From the NCBI GenBank assembly GCA_015680685.1, contig MNCI01018185.1, forward strand, positions 1 through 23,942: a stretch of DNA of 23,942 nucleotides, in the 5' to 3' direction. The DNA comes from Gnetum montanum. Its lineage: Eukaryota; Streptophyta; Gnetopsida; Gnetales; Gnetaceae. The first letter of the stretch is position 1; every line of letters starts with the position of its first letter. Positions 10,231 to 22,025 of this stretch are shown here, one piece after another. Made by a program: the position numbers and the translations under genes. The notes below the pieces were generated by a model, which made no database searches, was not told the DNA's origin, and saw nothing but the letters and a program-made list of their open reading frames with translations.

Positions 10231-11113
10231 ACCGCCCTTCACTAGTCTGCAAAAGCTCTTTTTTCTGAAAGACTGCAGCTTTGCTCTTCGACGGTTAAAA
10301 GTAGAAATTCGGAGTCACCGAAGCACGCAGAGCCATCATCTCGGAATTCAGATCCAGAGCAGCAGCAGCTGCGGCAGCCCTGGTTTTTTTTCCTTGGTTT
10401 TCGCGTTTTCCTCAAGGTAACCTGTGCATCTCTTGACAGCGAAATCATGATAGATTTTGTGGCCTCTGGTTGAGTGTGTTCCAGTTATGGTTTTGCTCTT
10501 CTGGGCTTGATTGTTTAGACCGCAATTCGCTGGCCCTGTGGATGGTAATTCTTCATCATTTTCCTTTGGAATTCAAATGCTGAGCCGTCTGTCTTGTTCT
10601 TTATCAGGATTGTAATCCGCTACCTAAGAATTCAAGTAGTTCGGTTTTGGGCATTCTTACTTTCGTCAATTCTCAGGAACTTGTTTCTGTTTCTGTTTCT
10701 TTTTCTTCGTCTGGTGGCTGCTGCATGCTTGTTCTGCTTTCAAATCAAATCCCGCCTAACGCGTCTTAGAACACCTGAAAATTTGCCCAGGATAAGATGA
10801 GCTGCATGTTATATAAATGCGTTTGGCACCTGGAAATTCAATTGCAATCGTCTGTGCCAAGAGTTATACCTGCAGGCTAAATCGTTGCAACAGAAACGAA
10901 GTGAATAACGTGTTTCATTGATGCAGCTCCGTTTAAATTTGAATTACATTATTTTGTGGGTTTTAATTAACTGTATTATCATGCCGTTTCGTCTACTGAG
11001 TATCTCTGGTTCATTCATGTTTGGTTACAGGTTAGCGGATAAGTTTCTTGCTCAATTGGAGAATTTTAGGCCGCGATTTAGTAGATCGTTAGCGGGATCT
11101 GAGATAGGAAAGC
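10225..11113 (+). other. 5' UTR with a probable 614-bp leader intron
   Basis: A donor at 10417 (CTCAAG|GTAACC) and acceptor at 11030 (TTGGTTACAG|G) define an intron of 614 bp. Both flanking leader pieces, about 10225-10416 and 11031-11113, contain no ATG, while the intron contains several. Splicing therefore makes 11114 the first AUG of the message. The upstream piece is rich in CTT and CAG repeats, common in plant leaders. Leader introns of this size often raise expression in plants. The transcription start is not known precisely. Confidence 0.6.
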
Positions 11114-14100
11114 ATGGCTACTGCCATTGTGGAAGGAGCTACGAGCGAAGTCTTATGCGACACAGACTGGGCTCTGAATCTGGAGCTCTGTGACTTCATC
11201 AATTCTGACCCACTGTAGGATATCGTCATCCTCTGTTTGACTTCTCTTCTTTTCTTATTAAATATTGTTACGAATTGGTTTTAGCTATTGGATGATTGCT
11301 CGGAAAGAATAGCTATTTGATTAACCCCCGCAAATGGGCTCCGTCCTAATCTGTTACGATAATATAATTTGATGGTGGCCTTTCAAATTCAAGGGGTAAA
11401 GCTGACCTGTTTTGTCGCTGAGTTTGGATAATTTGATGGTGAATATATTTGCTTCAGAACTTCAATCATAATTCAGAAATTTGCAAAATAAACCAATTAT
11501 TGGGCAAAATTGAATATCAAATTATAACACAACCTACTGTTATGGGATTACATAGCACAAATGACTTACAAAAGGAGTTGGGTGGGATTTAGGAGGTAGA
11601 ATGTATTTCATCAACAGGACAAATGCAAATATATGATCACTATTTCGAATCGCACTGGCCAGGCGGTTTTATTTTAAAAAGGATTGGATTTATGCGAGTT
11701 TACGTTTTTTTGGAATTCCATTAATGCAAATTAACAGGGTTTCTGCTACGGTGTACATTTTTGTCTTGGAATCTAAACATCACTGACAAACACTTTACGG
11801 TTAAAAAGGTTAAACATTTGTTTGGTAGTCAGTTCGTCTCGTATGGGCTTTTATTACTAGATGAGAGATGATAGAACCTGTGAACTAATATTCTTGCTCT
11901 GCAATGAGGGTTATTTTCTGTAGACATTTCGTAGTTTGGACTTTGGAATACGACATTTATTATTTAATTTTAGTGTTTTTAAAAGTCAAGCCATTATAAG
12001 AGATGCACACATTTAAAGGCTGAAATGTTTTTTCTTTGTAATGTGTGTAACTCCTTGTCTTTCTTGAGAGAACATTGAATATCGTTAAGTCTATTCTTTT
12101 GTTCTTGAGAGAACATTAAAATTCTATACAAGTGTCTGCAGTAGCAAAATGATATCTTTGGTTCCAAATGCTGCATCCTGTTGTTGCTGTTTTTTGAATC
12201 TCTTGTGGTTGTTTTTTGTTTGTTTGCTACTAATGGACATTATATAATTTTACTTCAGGCTAGCAAAAGAAGTGCTAAAGGCAGTGAGAAAACGCCTCAA
12301 ACACAAAAGTTCTACTGTTCAAATACTTGCACTCGTGGTATGTAGAGTAACTTACTGTATAAATTTTGCTCATTATTTTCATGATGCGCTTTTTTTTTTA
12401 TGAGCCTTTTTGTGAGTCGTGTAATAATTTTTTTCTCGTGTTCTAATGTTTCTTTGCAATTCTATTTCCTGTTTTCTTCTCTGGCATTTTAAGCTGTTAG
12501 AAACGCTGGTTAAAAATTGTGGTGACAAAGTCCAAGCACAAATAATTGACAGAGGAGTTCTTCATGAAATGGTGAAGCTAGCAAAGAAAAAGGTACTCTA
12601 TTGTGCTATGTATTTAGCTTTGTTGATTTCATTGTTTACATTGTTCAGCATGTGTTTGCATTGCACCTTATTTAAAGGGATGATACATTTGTTTTAGACA
12701 AATGTGGACGTGAGGGATAAAGTTCTGGCTATTTTAGAATCATGGCAAGATTTCTATTCAGAACCAGGAAAGTTTCCACAGTATCATGATGCTTGCCAAG
12801 AGTTGATGGTAAGTATTGTTCTAATGTTATTTCGTAATAACAACCAGAGCCAAAAGAGCTCATCCCATTTTTTTTTAAATACAATCCAATTTTATTTGTT
12901 GTTTCCTTAAATAAAACGACATGCCTTTTCAGCTCTTAGGAGTGATAAACTACAGGACTTGATAAATAGTTCATGTGACATTTAATGTTTGATTCAAATT
13001 TTAGTCCGCTATCTGCAGGATTATTAAAGACATGCAGAGCATGCAAAATTACTACCATATATTAACAGGAAAATCACAACTTGATGGATAGCTCCATAGA
13101 GAGTTAACTTTTTTTCTTTTCTTTTACTGAAACCAATATACGAAATTCTGTGTTGTAAACTAGTTATTATCTTAGTAACTTCATTCTATCATATATTATA
13201 AGTCCATTTAGACCAATTTCAGCTTGTAAACAGACCCTTGAGTTAGTATTAACACTGACAATTATGTTTAATAATAGTATTTAAGATATCATAGCTCATA
13301 ACTACTGCTACACTAAATGGTATTATTGGTATTATTGATAAAAGAGTGTAGAGATAGGGAAATATGTTAAGAGAGTGGGTAATTTGAAAGATGAATCATG
13401 AAGGAAGCATGTGACTGAAGTAGTCACATTATCTGAATAAGAAACCATGTTGATGTAGGAATGACGATGGAGGCTGAGCACCTTTATATAGAAGGTTGCT
13501 GCACCATGACAGATGATATCATATTTTAGCCCTTGTGTAACCACTGGTACAGGCCTGCCGTGATACAAGACACAGTTCATAGTATCTCAAAAACCTAGAG
13601 AACTTGCAATAATTCATAAATCACACCTTAAAGTAACTATGTCTTGTGATGGAGAGCATAGAAAGTTGTAACTGGCTTAGTAGCATGTAACAAGCATTAG
13701 TGTAAAAGATGGTGGCAAAGATTATTTATGTTGATGCTGTTGCAAGGTTTATGCTTTGACACAATACTATATCTGCACTGCCATCAGCAATGCCGTGAAC
13801 ATATACTTTAATTCCATATTTCCTCTTGTATCAGAGGTTACCGCAATTGCTATTTCTATCATTTTAAATAACCCCATGGCTATGGATGAATTTTTGTAAC
13901 CCTTTTCTTAGCTATACAAATGAAATGCATTTATAGCGTATAATTCATCATGTGAATCTTCGAGGCTGTAACTATTCCTTCTGTAACCTTGTGTGTGGCA
14001 GAAGGGAGATACTGTATTCCCCAACAACTTTGTAAAGTTAACTTGTAATATGGAGTTTTTCATCATGCTAAGCATATGTTAAATGCAGGAAACTAGATGG

Positions 14101-17100
14101 CTAGGGTAGGATGGTTATGAACATATATGATAAATTTACAATTAAAATACAAATTTTTTTTAAATTTATAGATCTGTGCTGCCAAGTAGAACCTTTGTTA
14201 TGGGGGTATAACAATGAAAGAGAAATAATATACAATGAATTTCTAAATTACCAGTTGTGTGATTTTTGTGAATTTGAGAACTCATTGGACTTTTCAAATG
14301 AAGCTTTACCCAAAGATAGCTTTCTTTACCAGTTAAAAGGGCCTTGCTAGATAGATATTCCTTCATTTCTTTGTCATAGAATGCAGGCATGTCTTAAGAT
14401 TCTGCTCCAAAGAAAAAAGAAACCTTTTCATTTTGTTTCATTTTTTCTTTGTGCAATAAGGGTGGGAAAAACCAAAAAAAAAAATGTGAAAAGCCTTGGT
14501 TAAACCAACTAATATGCCTAGGAAGCACACTGTTACACTTGCGGTTTTTTATGGTTTTTTAAACCAGCTAATATGCTTAGGATGTTTAATTTTTTTCTTT
14601 AAACCATTTTTCTTATTTTTATTTGATTTTCAGTTTTAATTTTATTTGCAATTTAATTTTTGATTACTTGCTTTGGACTTTGGATTCAGTTCAGAGTCAT
14701 TTTTCTCCATAAAAGATATTGGTTGTTAATTCTGGTACCACTGCAGCGTGCAGGAGTTAAAACACATAAGAAGTCTGGTGCATCTGTTGCAACATCTGAA
14801 GCTGAACAGACACAGCCTAGTCAATCTCAGATTCCTAGCAGACCTACTCATCAGGCCGAAGGTGCTGAAAGATCACTGGCAGCTAACCTGTCAGAAATGA
14901 GGTAGCAAAATGCCTACAAAATCACACACACACATATATATATATCTCTCTTGAAGGTACAAATAAGCAAAAAATAAAAAATAAAAATAAAAATAAAACT
15001 TCTCCAGCTGCTCCTGAATAAAATGACATAGTATCAGGCAGAACACTAATTTGGGAAAATCCTGCAGTTTTCAAACTGTATTGCTAAATTTCCAGTTTGA
15101 AGTAAGATGTTTAACTCATTTTAAACAATAAATTGATAGGTTCTTAATGGCATATATGTAACCAATTTTGCATGTTGTATATCCAATGTTTGTGATTGTG
15201 TTTCTCTACGATAATACATAATGTGATAGATTATCAGCTTCATATTGTATTGCTGCTTCAATAGCTTCCTGCAAATGTTATGGTAAGTAGAAATCCAAAG
15301 GACATGATTTTGGGGAAACCATTAACCTCGTTTTCATGCTTTTTATTTTTTATTTTTCAATTGCATCTGCCTTATCCAAATTCTCTCTTAGTGAAGTATC
15401 AAAATTTTTTTTAATGAAAGCTTATTTTTCCGAAGTTAAAAAGTATATGCAACCACTTTGTCGCAGTGATCTATTAACGGTTTATCTACAAACTTAAATT
15501 TTATTGTGAAGTTTATGGTCTTGTTCTTGCTTAGATTAGACTCTCTTTAATTTTTTTGGTCAGGTTTCGGTAAGCAAACTTTCCCGGCTTTCCTGTCTGC
15601 AGGGGCTACCAAATTAGGATAAATTCTTTTCAAATTAAATTTAAATGTTTTAGGCACTGGATCCATGTCAAAAATTGAGGACACTAGTCAGTTGCCTGAT
15701 AATTTAGCTGTCTCGGTAAAACTGAAAAACTATTTCCACATCGTTGTGAGGTCTTCCTCTTGGTTAAAATACACTTGGGACTTGGCTAAGAACTTAGATA
15801 TGCCTAGCACAGGCAAAATTGGCGATTCCCCAAAGAGAATCAAAAGCACTCGAATATGTTCACTCCCTATGCTTTGATTTTTAAGACCCTACACTACGCA
15901 GAACTCTCTAGACCATAAAAAAGCACAAACGTTATGATTTAATGATTGTCTAGTAATAAACAACAGAGAATTATGCAGGACTTTGTTATTTTTTCACATA
16001 GACATTATATTCTTAAAAATACAAGTTTTATCATCACTTTTGTCAGTCCATGGCCTTTGAAAATTTACAATGCTTTATAATTGGTTTTGTTTTTGCAAAA
16101 TTTAGGTTTTAGTCTTGCTGTTCAACTTCATAAAGAAGAATAAACTGCTCTTTTAACCCCAGAAAAAACCAGAAGATTATAGTGCAATATAACATTTATA
16201 ATAAGATGTCTGTATTATTGGAGATCTTATTTTGGCTGATTTTAAAACTATTTTGATGTATGATTTAAAAAAAATTGTTATGGGTACATGCTACTAATAC
16301 GATCTTTCTCATCATCATCATCATCCTAGCCTTGTTTTAACAAAATGGGATTGGCTACCTGAGTTCTTTTTTGTCATTCACCTCTATGAAGAGCTAGATT
16401 TTTGGTTATTTGCAATTTTTTCAGATCATCTTCAATTATTTTTTCACATGTCTTTTTTGGTCTTCCTTTTGGTGGCTTTCTTGGAACAATGATGCAACAA
16501 CCTTTTCTTATAGGCTTGTTATTTGATCTTCTTTTTACATGTCCAAACCGTTTGGACATTTAATACCATTTCTGCAACTTATTTGAAATAGAAGCTATTC
16601 CATGTCTTCATCGAATGTTTGTATTATGCAGTTTATCTATTTTGGTGAGATCTAAGCATTCACATTTCTGCCAAACTCACTACTTGTTTATGCCTCTTTT
16701 GTACTGCTCAACATTTAGCACCCCATATAAGATAGTAGGCCTTGTTGACCTATAAAAGTTTTCACTTAGTTTTATTAGGATTCTTTTATTAGATAGAATA
16801 CCACTAGCATGTCTCCATTCGGACCATCATGCCTTAATACTATACCTTATATCTTTTATCAATTTTACCATTGATTGATCCTACAGAGTGGAACTGGAAC
16901 TGTTTGCAGTAAGGAACTTTTTGGCCTTGAATTTTTACTAATATTTCACCACTGTTTATGTTATCAAAATTGCATGGCAGATATTCTGCCTTACTTTAGC
17001 GTGATCTCCCTCTAATTTACATAATGTTCTTTACATGTGTATTAACGTTCTTATTTTGGTTGCATACTTTCCAGTTTGTCAGATATTCAGAAAGCCAGGG

Positions 17101-20100
17101 GTATAATGGAAGTTCTGATGGAAATGTTGAATGCAGTTGATCCTACCAACAAGGAGGTAAGATAAATTCTGCCAATCTTTGTGCAAATTTTTGTCTTCGT
17201 GTTTGTGTTTTTTCCGGTTTTTCGTCTCTTTGTTTTTTGGGATTGTTTGCATTTTCTGGCTTAGCTAAGTTATTCAAGTAACTGAAGATTTTGAATATAG
17301 TCAAACCTTCATTCTTGTCTCATTTGCTAGTGAATTTGGCCGACATTAATGCTTTTTAGCGTTGGCTTATGAACCGTTATATATGTGACTGCACTTGCAT
17401 TGCATTCAACGTCTATAATATGCATTATTTATTTAAATGTCCACATGGTTTTCATCTGCATTGCAAACCGGATCTGCTGTGGTATATTATTTCACTTATC
17501 GACGAAATACTAGTACTACCATGAGGAATTTACATGGGCAATCAGCATATTCAGGCCTCGAATTCCGAAGACATTCTGGGTTGTAACGCGGGGTACGTTG
17601 GTTTTTGAGTCTGGCTCCGTGAACAATTTCTGAAAGTTTGCGATTTTATTGTACTTCATTGATATTTAACCTAACTTTAGTACGATTGGAAACAATCAGC
17701 TAGATTTTGTTGAAAACGGTAGTGGATAATTAAGAGGTCATACCCACCACATGAAAAGCCAAGAGCATTGAATAATAAGTTAACGTTTCCGTGAGCTACC
17801 TGCAATAGTTAAATCCACGTGCACTTCATTATTTGAAAGAGATCACAAATTGTGCATGTACTTCAGCAAGCACTTAATGGCCATGAAACCAAGCATGCTT
17901 ACTAATATGTTCTAGCAGAGCTAGAAGGGTGGAGCCGAGGCATCTGTTGGGGCAGCTTGAAGATCTGCGTTTTCCAACTTTCCTGGGTTGTTGGGCTGTG
18001 AGAAGTTGCAAGTAATTTGTGCATCTCAAAATCATATAAGCAGAAAATATATTCCTTTGTTTGATTCCTTTTATGGCGGAAAAGGTAAAGATAATTCTGT
18101 TGCTTAGAACTTCAAATCACAGGAACATTCGAATGTACGAAAAGCAAAATTTCAGATGGGAACTTGTACTGTAATTGATTTGCAAGTAGCTGCTGGGAGT
18201 ATGTTTTAGACATTCGAATGTTTTAGACATTTTAAGGAAATTTGTTTATTTTGGGACTTAAATAGTGACATGCTAACATAGGTCACCAAAAATGCCTCTT
18301 TACAAGACTTCGTAGTTAGCGTTGAAAAATAATGTTTTGTTTAGGAAAAGATTAATGGTTGATTCCATTTTTCTCTGTCGAATTAACGGGCTTCTGGACG
18401 TCTAAATCCGTGACCTTGTTAGTATAAATTTTTAGAGAGTAGGTTGATAAAAAATGATAATGTGGCATTCTGTATTATAGCTGGTTCAAATGTGGCTTTG
18501 CAGGGTAACCTGTCAAACGCACAAACCAACACCTTTTTCAAACAGAAAAACATGCAAGTAGAGCAAAAGTAGCATTTAACCGTGGTTTTTAATAGAACAA
18601 TTCCATGGAAATTGAGTTTCGAGGAGTTTTGTTTGTTGTCTGTGAAGTTGAATCCATCACTGATTGCGTATTCTTTTCAAGGGAGGGTGCTAAACTGGAA
18701 TGTTTATTGTTTATTATTTATAAATAATCAATGGCTGTGAAAATGCTAAAAATAATTGCGACTGTGTTTCAAATATTTCTGTTTTAGTTCTGTAGATCTG
18801 GAGCAATAGGTTGACCTGAAAATTTGGAAAAGTGGAACGGGCTGTACAACTCACAGTAGAAAACTGTTGGCACCATTTATTTTTCGCTTCCTCAGCAGCA
18901 AATTTGAGCTGCTATTACATCATGATTAATTCTTCAGTGTTCCCCTGTAGAACTCGAAGTCTATTGATAAAAAGAGTTCTTCCTGTTTAAAGATGCTACT
19001 GTCTAATACGGTCATTTGGGTTTGCAGAGTGTGAAAGATGAAGTAATAATGGATCTTGTGGAGCAGTGTTCATTTAACAAGCAGCGAGCAATGCAACTTG
19101 CAACTACAACATCGTATGTTTTTTTTCTAACATTTGCTTTATCTGCTAAATTGAAATGTTGCATATGATTGATTCAGTATACAATTGCGCATCGTTATAG
19201 AAGAAATCTGTATTTCTTTGGTTATTAGTTCATTAACACAATAGATAGGAAGCAATTTGTTTATATCTACATGTGGTTATCCGGCTTTAGCCTTAACTTA
19301 CTACACATTCCTTTGTGCAGTGACGAGGAACTTCTTTTTCCAGCTCTTGCCTTAAATGATGATCTGCAGCGTGTTTTAACCAAGCACGATGAAATTGCTT
19401 CAGGATCCTATGTTCCAGAGCAAATTACAAACACAACTGTTGTTGGAACTTCTTCGGTTGCCAACATTCATCATGATGACGAAGACTCGGAAGATGATAA
19501 TGGGCATCTTCTTCGCAGGTAGTGTTCAGTCTTTGTAAGTCGTACATTCACCTCATGAACTGGAATTATCTAAATCTGCTGTAAATCTATGGATCAATAT
19601 TCATGTATGGTTTAGATGCCAGTTTTAAATGGAAATCATACTTAGCAGTTTCAGTTCTTCTGATTTGGCGTAGAAATATTTTGGGGCCAGTTTCAAAATA
19701 AAATACCCTTTTAGAATCAAACATTAAATCGCAAGGATTTTCAAATATAATTTTCCTTTTCTCCATTTAGGACATCAAGAACTCAGAGACAATCCAATAA
19801 GCAGCCTGCATACGCAGAGGAACACCAGGCAAGCTATGAAGTGGAACAGAACTATGTTTATGCTTCTCAGCCACCCATGACACCCCCTGCTTCAGAACCG
19901 AAGGTTAAGAAAAGCCCCACTGCTTCTTCAAATGGTTCTGATTTTCTGAGTGATGATGACAGTGAATTGCCACCATCAGTTTCATTTTTGTCTGCTGCAA
20001 AAGTTTCAGATGAGCCACATTCATCAAAATTTCAACACCTGAGTCTGGGTGATGGTCCTAAAGAGGCAGCTAACCAAAGCATTTCCACCAAGAAGGCCAG

Positions 20101-20422
20101 GTCTTCATCCCATTTTAGAGAGCCAGAGACTTCATTTAATTACCATGGCAGTCCAACCTCTTTCAGTTCAACAAGTCAACACAATGGGGATCATACGGTA
20201 GGAAAGAAACACTCTTGGGATCTGCAGGATTCAGGAAAGGTGTTAGTAGAGCAATTTGATGTTGTGACTGCATTAAATGGTCACAATGATGCAGTAAAAC
20301 CCAAAATGAATTTGCCTGCAATTCCACCTCCTCCAGCAAAATATGCAGAACGACAAAAATTTTTTCAGCAGCAACAAGCATTGGCTAGTCTTCATGCAAA
20401 TGACCATGTTTCACATGCTTGA
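11114..20422 (+). CDS. TOM1-like (TOL) VHS-GAT protein, 520 aa, 9 coding exons
   Basis: Coding exons are 11114-11214, 12259-12337, 12494-12592, 12698-12808, 14747-14901, 17075-17156, 19028-19113, 19321-19518 and 19771-20422. They sum to 1563 nt, all junctions are GT-AG and the frame is continuous. The start AGCATGG has purines at -3 and +4. The product has a VHS domain at about residues 5-130 (TDWALNLELCDFIN, QILALVLLETLVKNCGDKV, VLHEMVKLAKKK, KFPQYHDACQELM). A GAT domain follows at about 172-266 (LSDIQKARGIMEVLMEMLNA, DLVEQCSFNKQRAMQLATTT, ALALNDDLQRVLTKHDEIASG). Next is an acidic cluster (290-297) followed by LLRR, then a Ser-rich disordered tail. The tail ends with IPPPPAKYAERQKFF, as in plant TOL proteins. 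Plant TOLs bind ubiquitin through VHS and GAT, and replace ESCRT-0 in sorting ubiquitinated plasma-membrane cargo to vacuolar degradation. The acidic-LLRR layout resembles Arabidopsis TOL5, TOL6 and TOL9, but orthology is not resolved here. No clear clathrin box was found. Confidence 0.95.
11215..12258 (+). other. TOL intron 1 (1044 bp)
   Basis: Phase 2, donor CT|GTAGGA, acceptor TTACTTCAG|G. It contains no gene. The 16-mer TTCTTGAGAGAACATT occurs twice in direct orientation (12061 and 12102, 41 bp apart). Confidence 0.85.
12809..14746 (+). other. TOL intron 4 (1938 bp)
   Basis: Phase 0, donor ATG|GTAAGT, acceptor CCACTGCAG|C, separating the VHS domain from the linker. Codons on both sides are in frame. 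No gene or recognisable element is seen. A 22-bp direct repeat (AAACCARCTAATATGCYTAGGA) lies at 14502 and 14561. An open frame at 14111-14350 has no recognisable domain. Confidence 0.85.
14921..14950. repeat. Compound (CA)n(TA)n(TC)n microsatellite
   Basis: An uninterrupted alternating run passes from CA to TA to TC repeats just inside intron 5. An AAAATA-rich stretch follows at about 14968-14998. It is likely length-polymorphic. Confidence 0.85.
16311..16886 (-). pseudogene. Antisense RTE-type LINE 3' end inside TOL intron 5
   Basis: On the minus strand, 16559-16374 encodes RFGHVKRR, then GRPKKTCEKIIEDDLKKLQI and NLALHR, the C-terminal signature of plant RTE-clade LINE ORFs. Degenerate upstream parts continue to about 16886, including an RPTILYG-like segment near 16730. 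The 3' end at 16311-16325 is (GAT)5 on the minus strand, the simple-repeat tail typical of RTE elements. It is 5'-truncated and broken by stops and frame changes. Opposite orientation to the host gene is the usual tolerated arrangement, since its signals are not read in the TOL transcript. Confidence 0.85.
17157..19027 (+). other. TOL intron 6 (1871 bp)
   Basis: Phase 0, donor AAGGAG|GTAAGA, acceptor GGGTTTGCAG|A, cutting through the GAT domain. No gene or assignable transposon was seen. The 12-bp palindrome ACATTCGAATGT occurs twice (18125 and 18210). Some CpG remains around 17585-17600. Confidence 0.85.
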
Positions 20423-20870
20423 AAAGATTAGTAGAAAGTAAGTCACAGTTGTGTTTCCAAATATGATCACGTAACTCATAATTAACAGTCATCAATTAAA
20501 TACGTGTTACTTGTAAACCAATATCTGTCAGGTACAGATTATTTACCATTATGTATCCTGGGTTAGGGAATGTTTTTAGAAGGTCGGTGTGAGGTAAAAT
20601 ATGTTTGATTAATTTCCACTCATATTTTTTGACCCATACAAGTTCCAGTCAAAGCAATTTTACAATCTATTTTGTAGCCGTTGTACTGAAAACATGGAAT
20701 ACCTTATTCATTTTTAGATGGATGGTTTCAAAGACTTAAAAATGTATAGTCGGGAAGGTTTTTAAATACAAATTTGCTGGTTTATACTGTTTGTATACAA
20801 TTTTTTGTATGCTTTTGCTTTGTGGGCCTGCTTTAAATAATGAACAGAAAACTGTTGTGAATAGTTAGTG
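20423..20870 (+). other. TOL 3' UTR (end approximate)
   Basis: No exact AATAAA occurs soon after the stop codon. TTGTAT/TTTGTATG-type far-upstream elements near 20790-20815 and AATAAT near 20838 make polyadenylation around 20850-20900 plausible for a plant message. A consensus donor (AAA|GTAAGT) at 20438 could also start a 3' UTR intron. Confidence 0.35.
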
Positions 20871-21500
20871 CTTGTTTGAGGTTTTACAGTTTCAGTTATC
20901 ATGAGTTTTGTCCATAACTTTTGAGTTTCATTCATTCAGAGCAGTTATTTGTTCTCAAATATTTAGGGGGCAATAATATGGTTCTCGTTGTGTTCTAAGT
21001 ATGAAATCATTGCAACAAAGGTGTGACACAGCGGATGAACTAATGTTAGTATATAACCAACATGAATAGAATTGTTAATGTATAGATCGTTTCATAGGGA
21101 TTTGTGATATACATGGTAGAAATTACAGGTTTGATTGTTGCAATTTATGCTACAAAGGTTTTCAAAAATGAAATTTGTTGGTGTAAAATTGAAAATTTTG
21201 GTTTCAAAATGTAATTAGTTTTGAAAAGATGCATGTATGATTTCTATGGCATGAATGGTTATTAGCATAATTTAAAAAATTATGCAAGTTAATTATAAAA
21301 GCAAAACTAAAGCTTTATTACGTTCAAAGACTTATAAGATCATTTTCATGAAAGATAAAAGATAAATTTTACAAGATATGTTTAAGTAAATTACCTCATG
21401 GTGGTTTCTTTTAATAAAGGATCATACCACTTAGAGCAATTTTGGTATCATTGATAGATGGATTACATGGAAGGAGACTTGTAGTCTCCATGGCTTGGAT
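20871..21500. other. AT-rich spacer after the TOL gene
   Basis: I see no gene. The sequence is A/T-rich and lacks open frames of note on either strand. Confidence 0.4.
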
Positions 21501-22025
21501 ATGATCTTGAAAATTTATTTAAAGTTGACAATAGTTTGCATCAAGTTATTTTATCATTTTTTGGAAGGATGGTAGATCTATTTTTCCTTTTAATTTCAAA
21601 GTTGTATACAAGATTATTATTAAGAATGATTTTATTTGTAATGAATTCAATAAGGCCTGAAAATCCAATTATCATAGCCCTTTTGAATGAGTAAAATAGA
21701 AGATATTTGAAGAGTTCATACTTTTCAAAAAATGATTCATTAAAGTCTTTTTATCAACACTTGTATCCAACATATGAGAATTGTTTCCTCTCAGTGTCCT
21801 TATGAAAGTGAAAATTCATTATCTCGTTTTTTTTTTTTTTTTGAGTATCCCATTAAACAACATACTTGGAAATGGACATCCAAAATTTGTAACTTTAAAA
21901 CAAGCATCAATGATATCATTTTTGATGATCAATCTACTTTGTCTACTTTATTTGCATTAAGAAGTGTCTTTGGCCACTTGTTCTCTATTTCTATTTGGAA
22001 GCTTCAATGTGCAATTAAGTTCTAG
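21501..22025 (+). pseudogene. Second dead L1-type LINE C-terminal fragment
   Basis: The frame 21774-22025 carries the zinc-binding layout of plant L1 LINEs. CPYESEN (Cys at 21795) is followed by a Phe run, EYPIKQHTWKWTSK, and later FSISIWKLQ. It parallels CPFAQHAWEWASK and ILYNIWKRR of the fragment at 7481-8373. The segment FINTCIQHMRIVSSQ just upstream corresponds to the part preceding the first Cys, and more degenerate L1-like sequence may reach back to about 21500. A run of 16 T (21827-21842) sits where the family has His-Leu-Phe-Phe, which suggests slippage. Expected metal ligands at this site are lost (EYP where the family has ECP). Confidence 0.6.

Larger units (their letters stand above)
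14902..17074 (+). other. TOL intron 5 (2173 bp)
   Basis: Phase 2, donor ATGAG|GTAGCA, acceptor TACTTTCCAG|T, lying just before the GAT domain core. It is the longest intron and carries a compound microsatellite at its start and an antisense RTE LINE end. A 213-bp open frame at 15665-15877 has no recognisable domain. Confidence 0.85.

Noticed and set aside
12446-12910. Separate small proteins in the TOL region (12446-12697 and 12704-12910)
   Set aside because: These are TOL exons 3 and 4 extended into neighbouring intron sequence. The spliced reading explains them fully.
13376-13575. Minus-strand open frame and a short GTGACT/AGTCAC hairpin in TOL intron 4
   Set aside because: The hairpin is only 6 bp and the frame has no recognisable content. 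Both are expected by chance in a 1.9-kb intron.
15655-15716. Possible cryptic exon in TOL intron 5 (acceptor TTTTAG at 15654, donor TCG|GTAAAA)
   Set aside because: The pyrimidine tract is poor, and joined to exon 5 it gives a stop after a few codons. The encoded segment resembles no domain.
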